From Pyrrhosoma nymphula (Eukaryota > Arthropoda > Insecta > Odonata > Coenagrionidae), in the NCBI GenBank assembly GCA_963573305.1, contig OY754339.1, positions 87,947,838 through 88,011,837 of the forward strand: a stretch of DNA of 64,000 bases, read 5' to 3'. Position 1 is the stretch's first letter. Each line of letters begins with the position of its first letter. The notes beneath the pieces were generated by a model. That model saw nothing but the letters and a program-made list of their open reading frames with translations, was not told the origin of the DNA and did no database searches. Made by a program: the position numbers and the translations under genes. Positions 13,901 through 24,800 of this stretch are shown here, one piece after another.

Positions 13901-16900
13901 TCTCCGCCGCTTCCTTCTGTCCTTCTCGCACGAGCTCATTGCACACTGTTTCCGGCGTTAAGTCTTCTTCTTTCCGAACACTCTTCTCAATCAGCTGACG
14001 AAGCCATTTGTATTCAGACCTCAAATTTTTTAACATAACGAATGCTGCAAACTCGTCATCAACAGGTTTCCCGGTTTCGGCAATTTTATGAATGATATTC
14101 TTCATGGCCATAGCGTAATCTAAGAGTGAGCTAAAATTTTCGTGTTTAGTGTCCAGCAGTTCATCAAACAGACAAATGCGCCTGAATGCCCCTTTATCCT
14201 CGAACACGCCACATAGGTTTTTCCAGGCTTCGTAGGCAGTTTTGGCCGATCTCACATGAATTACGAGGTGAGGTTGCACCATGAGCGAGATTTTCGAGCG
14301 GGCTCTTTTGTCTTTCTTCATTTCAGGAGACGAGGGATTGCTTCGGACAGATTCAGGTGGTTCCTGCGACACGCACTCAAACAAATCGTCCAAACCCAGG
14401 TATAATTCCATTAGATACTTCCAATTTTCCCAGTTTTTCTCCCCCTCAAGTTTATCTATCGGAGGCAGGTGATTGGAAGCCACGGCCACCACAGTTGTCC
14501 CCTGATCGGACATGTCTAGCTCGCACACACGTAACACGTTGCGTAACTTAATTTTAAAGTTTAACGTAACTCACGTACTCTCGCGCGCCCTAAGTCAAAA
14601 ACGTGCTTGCCATTCCTAACTGGATAAGTTAAATGCTGCGAATAATTTTTCATCTTTGACTCGCGACTTTAAACTCGTGCTGTGCTGGGCCCATAACCTG
14701 ATAAAAAGTGGAGGTCGCAGGGAGAAATGATAACACGTCCGTTCACTTGGCGAGCAGAAGAAAGACTGACAGATTTATTCATTCAATCATACCATGCATC
14801 GATATACAAAAAAAAGAATCACGATACCAAAACAAAACAAATGAAATTACACTGCGGAATTAAATGTGATAAACTTCAACAAAGTCTGTTATAATCTCAG
14901 GTTTTAATAATTCCTGATGTATAGGGAGGGAGCCTAGTTTGAGTCCTTGTACTGAACAGCAATTGTACAGGACTATACTGTGTCCCTAAAACTGGATTAT
15001 TGCGATATTCTAACACTGACTTTCTATGTCTACACCCTCCTCTTCACATTTCTTTAATATTTTCTTACATATCCCAATTGCTTTTTCAGAAAGACCATCG
15101 CTTTTTGGGAAATAAGGGCTGGAAGTGACAATATTAAATCCCCAGTCTTTTGCAATTTGACGATACTTATTGAATTATTATTATCAAAAGGCCTGTTATC
15201 TATTCTGAGTTCACAAGGTATCCCATGCTGAGGAAATATTATTTTCGGAACCTGAATTAAGCTTTCAGAGTCCTTAGATTTCAACTTAACTAACTCTATC
15301 CATTTGGAATAATAATCACATATGTAGTACTAAATAAAAATCATTGCCAAGCTCCAAAATATCAGTACCTACCTCTCAAAAGGTAACTTGGGTGGCTCTT
15401 ATAGTATCAATGGCTCTTTTCAGTTTTTAGACCTGTGTTTTTCACAAATACTACATTTAGATATTAAGTTTTCAATTTCTTCAAGCCCGGGCCAATAAAA
15501 TAAGGATTTTGCCTGAGATTTTGTTTTTACAATGCCAAAATGAGGCTCATGCTACATTCTAATAATTTTTTGTCTTCAGGAACATGGAACTATCACTTCA
15601 CACCCATGAAATACTAGGCCATCTTCTACATGGATGTTGTCTTTTACTCATAATAAAATTTAATCTTATCTGGAACTTCTTTTTATTTGGGTCAGCAATT
15701 TTGGTACATTGCAGCTATGTAATTCTTTTAACACAACATCATTATGTGTCTCTTTTTTAAATTCATCTTTCATTTCATCAGACATGTTAATAGAGTGCTC
15801 ATCATAATTAAGGGAACTTTCCTCCACTGTCTAATCACATATAGATGAAGCTCGGCTAATAGCATCAGCAATCAAAAGTTTAGAGCCTGGAACATAATGA
15901 ACATCTAAATCATATTTTGAAAGTTTTAGTTTCATTAATTGCAATCTGGTAGATGGTATTCTATGAATCTCTTTTATCATTCAAGAAACCAAAGGCTGGT
16001 TATCCAACTGCACTACCATTTTCAAAAAGATTGAAAGGCTCACCTTCCTTTTGTTTTCTCTCGCAAAATAAAAATCGGCATTGTAGTATGTTCTTTCTTG
16101 GGTTGAAATAACACTCAAACTTATTTAATACCTCTCTTAAAGTATTATCGTATCTCACCTTTGGTGAACTTGAACTCATTATACATACGTAAGCCCTGTT
16201 CCCGGAGAATGTTCAAAAATACCGTGGCTCTGCAATATTCTTCCACATTCTGCAAATCACTTGCTAGTAAAAATATTTTAAACTCCTGTTTGAAACGTCT
16301 CCAATTTTCTCTAATGTTTCCGTTTGAATATCCAATACCTTTGGATGTTGAAACATCAACTTTCTTTAATTCCATCACTCGACATTACACGAAATACATT
16401 TTCAAACCTTCTCCCATGTTCTTAAGTTCTGATGCTTTGCTACCTACATTTCAGGTCAACTTTTCACATTTCAGTTCAACTTTCAACATATTACAGCCTG
16501 TAACAATACTACTGTTCTGCTACTGTAATTTCTCTAAGTTCGGATGCTTTGCTACCTATAGTACAGGATAGATAGTGTTATTTTCATCCCAACCCAGAAT
16601 TTTGTAATTACTAAACATTTTCTTGACCAGTCTTAATTTATCCCTCTGACGACCGGAAGTCGAAGTATCACTACCATATTGGAAAATGGTGGCCAGGATG
16701 CGTGATAAGCCCATGGTAGTCAACATGGCCATGCTGGGTGTCGTTTCCGGGGTCGCGGAATGCGTCTGTGGCACCAAATCACACCTTAAAGAACTTTCAT
16801 TCCACTACATCTATCGCCTGTAGTATAACAATGGTCCTTTCATCCACTCGCATATTGTATCTACAATTGTATTATATAACCGATACCTGAACCATTAACT

Positions 16901-19900
16901 ACTCGTGTGGCAAAATGTTACGTTACTACTCGCCTCGGGTAAACATGACCCGATTTTGGATTCTGATTGAATTCTCAGTTGTTGTTGTTATTTAATGTAT
17001 ATATATGTGCTACATAGTATCCTGCTCAATTATCACTAATCTATCCTCATAGCATTAAGGTCGTGGTTGGATTTCAATAGGACAATTCTCCCCATACACC
17101 ACAAGTTACGATGATAATCATTACGCTCATACTCATATCGGATCTGAGAGTGTGATTCCTGATCACATTGTATCAAATATGCCTCGGAAGTGACATTGAT
17201 GGAATTAGTTACGTAGGAAAAGCGATTAAATTTGCAGCCCCACGTAGAAGCTGAGCTGAAACAAAAATATCACGTGATAGAGAAAAGCTCAGGTCATTTC
17301 AATTCCAAAGCAAGTAGTCTCATGTCTCTACTTGAACACTTTGAGTCGTGCTTCATGTTCATATGTCAAGTGAAATGATTTCATTGTGTGATATTTGCAT
17401 GTGACTTTGCCCTATCTGGATGGTTAGGCAGGTATATCTCTTTTTATCTTTCGTAATTCCCGTGCATTGTTATTTATGGTCACCTCTTTGCTTCCGTTGG
17501 TGGGGATGGTTCAGCATTTACATCTTGCCTTCTTGAGGTAAGCCCTTTGCAGTATTTTCTCATTTCGTTCTTCTCTTCCAGTGATTTGTCTTAAACACAA
17601 AGAGATGTGATGGGGGCATACCTTATTCTTTTCCCTGTCAGGTGTTGGGTAGACATAATATGCCTAAAAATAAGGTTCTGGTGTTGGCAGCGCCTACGTC
17701 TTAGGGAAATGTAACTGAGCCCCCGTTTGATTGTCAACTTTGCTGCCTTTGTCAAATTGGTGAGGGAAAATTAACTAATCCTGCAGCTAAGAAAAGAATC
17801 CTCAAGAAAGAATTTAGGATATGCAAGATTAGCCTTTAACCTGGAGAAATTACAGGTTCTTCAATTTGAGATTCCATGCGACAAAACCGTAGTAGTTTTT
17901 GATGAAAGTAATAGTATTGAAGCTAGCTTTCTCAAGAACAACGCAAGGTGGCACAAAGCCTGCAGCGTGACGTTTTTCGGTAAAAATATTTAAGACTTAT
18001 TATTGTCTCTGATGAAAAATGCAGAAAATACTGTTTTTTAGATTAATTGTTCAGGAAAAAATGGGGGCAATAACAGCATTGTTCGCCCCGCAACACGGTC
18101 CTGCACAACCTCTATTGACATGAAGGGCTTCACCTGTTTTATTTTTACTGGACCCAAGACTAGAAAACATTCACTTCAACAGTGCGAAACCAAAGAAATC
18201 ACTGAGAGAGTGAAAGTATGTGCCACTGCCCTGGACGAGACAAGCATGATGGGTATGATAGAAACCGGAGGAGATTTAGTGGCACTAGAAGCCAAGTACT
18301 TTAGTAATTGTTTAGCCCAACTGTACAATAGCTTCAGAAAACTGGCCAAAGATAGTGACACCAAAGAGGTTGAAAAATTGTGTGAGAGAATTGCGTTTGC
18401 TAATTTAATTTTGTACTTAGAAGGAAAACTGGCGTCTGATTTTAAATATGTGTTTGAAAGGGGCAGATTGATGACAATGTATAACAATTCCATCTCAGAA
18501 TTATACAAAATAGACGAAACTGGAGTAATTAATGAACGTTCAATACTGATGCGTGAGAGGTTGCTGGGCTATTTCCCAAGCTCAAAGGCTGAGAAGTGGG
18601 GTAAGGGGTACGTACTCGTCAGTCGCACTGCTGGTGACACCAAAGAGGTTGAAAAATTGTGTGAGAGAATTGCGTTTGCTAATTTAATTTTGTACATGGA
18701 AGGAAAACTGGCGTCTGATTTTAAATATATGTTTGAAAGGGGCAGATTGATGACAATGTATTACAATTCCATTTCAGAATTATACAAAATAGACAAAACT
18801 GGAGTAATTAATGAACATTAAATACGGATGTGTGAGAGGTTGCTGGGCTATTTCCCAAGCTCAAAGGCTGAGAAGTGGAGTAAGGGGTACGTACTCGTCA
18901 GTCGCACTGCTAATTTTATGCACTATGTCACTGGAGAGGACCAGGATGATGACGCTCTAGTGTTTCACCGATTGGTTTACAATACCAGAAAAACTATATT
19001 AGATTCAAAATTAAATTTTGATGGAACATTGGTTAAGCATTGTGATGAGAAGAGCGTCCCAGGGCCTCTTCTTGTACCTATGAATACCTTAATTAATGGG
19101 TCTTCGGTAATGACGAATTGTGGGTCCACCAAGCCAGTTATCATTATCATTCAGTTAATGATGTTCAATCACCACTCCAATGTGCCAAAAGGAGAAATTG
19201 TTCGCCAGAAGAAGATCCTTCAGTTCCCATTACTTCTCTATATGGGTTTATCCTGTTATGGACGGAGTATAGGGAAATCAGTGATTGATCAGATTCACAA
19301 TGCAGGGATTAATGTGTCATCCAATGGAATCATGGAAATAATTTCACAGCTTTGCCGTCTGGTTTTGGCCAGGGAGAAAGATGAAAATATCAGCTGGCAA
19401 AGCAGGCCTGTGGTTTTCCTCGAAAATACTCGTGGTTTCCTAAAAATTTTAAAACTAAGTGCAAACATTATGATCTAGTGCAAAGGTCTTTAACCTGTGG
19501 GCCGCGGGCCACAAGCGGCTCGCGTAAGGTTTTTTGGCGGCCTGCCAATAGCATGCATAAATTAAATTTTTATATGTTATAATGTCGTGAACTTAAGACA
19601 TCATAATTTTGACATCAGACTTTTAAAAATATATCTGATACTTAACTACTAACGCACGCCATTCCTATGAGTCTATTTTGTTTGGTTTACATTCCTACTG
19701 TATGTGCGCGCGCCAGTAAGTTGACTTGACTGACTTCGGAGCATAGGGCGATGGGCGTACGCACCTCCCTCTACCATCTGCATACCTCACACGCACACAG
19801 TACAGCTTCATGACAACATTGACAACGCCGCAACGCGACGACGGAAGTGAGCGCGGAGCGGGGTTCGCTCGCTTAGTACGTTACTGAGAGTTGAAAGGGA

Positions 19901-21794
19901 AGCACGTCACATCTTGAGCAGGTACATTGTAAACATTGAACGTGTGTTGTGGCAGCAAGTACAAGTAGAAAATGCAAGTTTACGGATGAGCACAGATCAT
20001 TTCAAGATAATTGAACGAACTTGTATTTATGTATTTGCGTTGGAGAAAAAACCATTTCCCTCATATGCAATGAATCAGTTTCTTTGTTTAAAGAGTATAA
20101 TATCAAACGACATTATGTTTCCAAACATTCCTCTAACTTTGTGCATCCTCAGGGAAAATTACGCATTGATAATTTCAAGGCTCAGAAAGAACAACTTAAA
20201 CGACAGCAGCATTCTTTTGACAAACAGAATGAAGACAGTGAAGCAAGTGTAAAAGTGAGCTCTATTATATCAGAGAAAACTGCACGTAAGTCAAAACCAT
20301 TTACTGATGGCGAATTCATGAAAGAATGTATGGAGGCAGTAGCAGAAGTGTTATGCCCCTCACAGAAGCAACTTTTTTCCCAAAATCTCTGTCTGGTGTA
20401 ACAGTTGCAAGGAGGATAGAAGAATTGGCTGGTGATATCGAAAGAAAATTAATTAAATACTCATCGAAATTTGTTTATTACTCTGTTGCGCTCGATGAAA
20501 GTACAAATTTAACTGACACCACTCAGCTGGCTGTGTTTATTCGTGGCATTGACAGTAATTGTGTTGTTACTGAAGAAATGGCTGCTCTAGTTCCAATGAA
20601 AGGCAATACAAGAGGATGTGATTTTTTTAAATAATTTATTACGGTTTTTAAACAGGTATAACCTCAAGTTATCAAATATGGCTGGTATCTCGACAGACGG
20701 TGCTCCGGCTATGGTTGGCAACAACGAAGGATTTGTGGCTTTATTAAGGAAAAACAATCCTGATGTCTCTTTCGTACACTGCCATTGCATTATTCATCTG
20801 TGCAAAGTCCGTCAATATTCAAGTGATGCTGTAAAAACCGTTAACTTCATCAGATCTCGGGGCCTAAATCACAGACAATTTCAAGAATTTTTTAATGAAA
20901 CAAATGCTGAATATGGCGACATTACATATTTCTGTGATGTTCGTTGGCACAGCAGAGGCAAAATGTTGAAAGGTGTGTTTGATTTGCAGAAGGAAATTGC
21001 AGCATTCATGCAAAGTAAGGATATAGCTGTTCCACATTTCGCTGATGAAATATGGATGAGTGATTTGGGTTTTCTTACCAATATTTCATCATATCTAAAT
21101 GATTTAAATAAGAAGCTACAAGGGAAAGATAATTTGGTTCAAGAATTATTTGATCCTCTAAAAGCATTTGATATGAAACTGGACTTGTGGATAAATCAGT
21201 TTTAAAAAATGTTACCACTCATTTTCCTCATTTGTCGTCTTGCCATATTTCAAACATGGACACATGTTTCTGCACTTCAAGACTTAAAAGTACAGTTCGA
21301 CTCCCGTTTTATCAATTTCCGGAAAAATAAAAAGTGCATGAATTTGTTTGCTCACCCATTCAGTGTTTCTGTTCAAAAATGTTCCTGAGGAATTTCAGAT
21401 GGAATTGATAGAACTACGGTGCAATTCTATTTTGAAAGAGAAATTTTTTTAATTCGGGTCTGATGGACTTTTATTCAAAATATGTCTCCATTACAGATTT
21501 TCCCAAAATTAGAGATCACGCACTGAAAATGACATCACTTTTTGGGACTACATTTCTGTGCGAGCAATTAATTTCTCGAATGAAAATCGTGAAATCCAAG
21601 ATAAGAACCAGAATAGCCGATGCTCACCTTGAAAACAGCTTGAGAATAGTAACGACCACAAGTGATGCAGATATTGACAAATTAGTGAAGAGTAAGCTAT
21701 GCCAAACATCTCATTGATTGAATTTTATTAATGTAGGTAATTTCATGTTTTTAGTCTTATTAAATATATAAATTAACCGCAATTATTGTTTTTT

Positions 21795-21831
<37 letters not shown>

Positions 21832-24800
21832 GAGTTCGTGGAAAATCACACGCGATAATATAAATAAACTATGCCACAGGTGGGGCGGAATTGAATATAA
21901 TATATATATATATATATAAATTTAATTTGTAAAGAAATAATCCTGATTGCCACACTTCATGAGACGGTATGATGTCAGATGGTAGCCAAAATTCTTACCT
22001 TGGAACAACAACATTGGAAAGAATGTGACTAGCAGTATGTAAGTAATAAAAAAATTAAACAATAATATGTGGGTATGTTTTCCTTGTGTTGCGGCCTGCT
22101 GAACCCAAATAAAAATATTTTCGGCCCTTGCTCCAAAAGCGTTGAAGACCCCTGATCTAGTGTATCCCCAAAAACAGTTAGATTGATCAAAAATTGTATT
22201 TTGGTGCTACAGATGCATTCAGTGACCCCAGAAACCTCGAAGAAGATCCGCCAGCATGAGCATGTTGACTACCAGGGGTTTATCACTCATCCAGGCCGCC
22301 ATTTTCTAATATGGCAGTGATACTTCGACTGCCGGTCATCAGAGGGATAAATTAAGGCTGGAATTTAATTAATTACATCCGAATCATATGAAATCGACAC
22401 TTACAACCCATCTCTAACTCGTTGACACAATTTTCAAAGCATTTTTTTTTTTAACTTTTCCCCATCCCTCTCCCGCCTGCCTAAGATTTGAGCCCGCACG
22501 GTCAAATCAATGGGTACTTAAAGCCAAATTGGCCAAACAGGTCCAAAGAATAATTGTACATAGGTGGCATTCTTATATCACAATTTGCGACATGGTTTAG
22601 CGTACCGCTAGCACTATAAGCTTAACAGAAAGGAAAAAAATATTAGCCTACTACACCTATTTTTCACGAAACTACGCCGATTCCAGGGTTATTTCAGGTA
22701 ATTCCAGGGATTTTGACAGGGTACTAAAATTCCAGGGATTTTGAATTTCACGGGGGATTAAAATACCTATTTTTTACATTGTCGGAGATAGATTTGAATT
22801 TAAAAAAACATTGCCATGAATATGGGTAAATTTTTAGCCGAAAAATCCAAGGTCTGGGGACATTCCGGGATATTTCGGTTATCCCACCTGGGAATGAGTG
22901 GGACCTTTTTTCACGACACCTCCAGGGGTGTATGAACTTACTGGTCAAGAAAATATTTAGTAATTATAAAATTCTGGGTTAAAACCTATCTATCCTGTAC
23001 TACTACTACTGCATATAAGAGAGAATGTTTTAATAAAGTGCTTCAGCACTTCCAGGCTTGTGTTGCGAGTAGTTTGTATACTCTTATTTTGATAGAATAC
23101 CATCTCTGCTTGAACTAATCTGCCTTGTATATCTTTTTCCCTTCTTCCGTCTCTGGTAATCTTTCTGCCCAGATTGAAAGATTCTTTTACTTCTGCCAGT
23201 TTTTTCTGTTCAAGTCTGATGGTCTCTCGTCTTCTTCTTTTCCCCAAACTGCTATTGTTTAACTGATTATTTAAACTGTCCATTTATATCTGCCTGTGAT
23301 TACTTAAGGGTTTTTTTTATTATTTTGACACTGAGCATGCAGAGAATACAAACTTTCTCCTGGCACTCTATAACAAATATTTATTTACAGTCATGAAGGA
23401 AACAAATTTTTTTCTGCATAGATTACTTAAAACTGTGTATATGTAAATCTTATGATTGATGACAGTACAACCAGCATAAATTGTTTGAATTATGATTTGA
23501 ACACAGAGTTGTTACAGATTCTTTCTTTTATGTCTTCACCCTCCTGTAACAGCTACTCAATGTTTCAATGTCTGATTATTCAATGATTGACAATTATTTG
23601 TGTCAGAGACTTAGGTATATACTAGAATTTTTTAACTTTACCCTTTGACTGATGAGTTTTCATGAAGATTTCATTTGAAAAAAAGGCAGGTTTTTCTATT
23701 TCAGGTAGTGAAAGTATTCATTAGTACAAGGTATAAAATAACAATTAATTTCTGTTCCTTTGTTTTTTTGTTTTTATTGAATGTTTAAACAAATAATTTT
23801 TCAAACTACCTGTAAAGCTACTCTTAGAATTCCAAACGTTTTCCATATATTATTTTGGTTTAAATTTCAAGTATGTATTTTTTTATGTAAATGTTTTACG
23901 GGCCACAGTAAACTATTTGCTCACTTATTTGAATGACAAATATCTCTAATAGTCCTTCTCTGTGTGGTAATCTCTAAAACATGGGGCTGCACAGAGACCA
24001 ACGTCACAATCTCGGCAGAAAAATCTTTTCTCCTTCCGTATTTTTTTATTTTAACTGTCTCGTCTTGAACGGCACACGGTACATCGTCTTACTGGATTCT
24101 GTTTCTTTTCTGAAGGCGGGATATATTCAGGGAAGTGCCATCCAGTTAGCCTTAGAGGGTTGGGTTCCGTCGAAGGACGACCCCCTCTGGCACAGAAGGT
24201 CTCACTGTGGTATTTCTCAATCAGTTCCTGCACCAATTCCATTCTGTATTCCAGATGTGTTTTTGAACCATTCATCTTCTTATAGAGCACGTATGAATTC
24301 CAAATTGCCTGATCAAGTAGATGATAATTTTTTTTTTAAATATTTGCTAATAATATTTCTTGATTATGTACTTGGTAATATGTCAGATTTTGGTCCATCC
24401 TATCCACACCACCCATAACTCCATTATAGTCTACTACTTCTGCCGGTTTCATGTTCTCACCTTTTCTCCCACTAACAGTAATTTTGGTGGTTGTGTGAAT
24501 TGAAGAGATCAGTGCTAAATCTTTTTTTATCTCTCCATTTCATTACACAAATTTTTCCTCGTTGGTACCCTACAAAATCACCTCTTTTTAGCTTCTTATT
24601 TTTCATTTCTTGTGGAATGTTTTTCCTAGAAGTCCGTAGGGTTCCAAATACATCCGTCTGGTTCCTATCGAGTATATCTGCTAGTTCTGGAGAATTATAA
24701 TAATTATCCATAGCTACACAGTAACCCTTTCCTAAAAATGGCTTCATAAGTGACAGAACAATTTGAATTGACACAGGTAGATGACTGTACTCCACTGCAA

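Larger units (their letters stand above)
10265..14881 (-). mobile_element. Near-complete Copia (Ty1/Copia) retrotransposon, antisense in OTUD6B intron 3
   Basis: It is 4617 bp with 183-bp LTRs (10265-10447 and 14699-14881) that start TG and end CA, and a 5-bp target duplication AAGTC at 10260-10264 and 14882-14886. The LTRs differ at two positions that I can see (T/A in the GCTGGG/GCAGGG word and in GATTCC/GATACC), about 1%, so the insertion is recent. Coding order on the - strand is gag, protease, integrase, reverse transcriptase, RNase H, the order that defines Copia. The polyprotein is broken by one 1-base deletion near 12652 and one TAG at 12208-12210, so this copy cannot encode its full protein. 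Confidence 0.97.
9675..16800 (-). mobile_element. Decayed Gypsy-like LTR retrotransposon, split by a Copia insertion
   Basis: Minus-strand relics run gag (about 16378-16020), RNase H tail (about 16020-15830) and integrase (about 15560-14887), and resume at 10264-10082 after the Copia element. Frames carry many stops and shifts. A roughly 57-bp direct repeat (9675-9731 and 16360-16416) may be a remnant of its LTRs, but LTR borders are not certain. Protease and most reverse transcriptase are missing, pointing to an internal deletion between gag and RNase H. The outer limits given are approximate. Confidence 0.65.

Noticed and set aside
18176..18508. 110-codon minus-strand frame
   Set aside because: It is the antisense shadow of the uncharacterised + strand gene copy.
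21801..21918. Two TA runs as possible independent satellites
   Set aside because: Simple microsatellites inside the hAT 3' region; common and uninformative.
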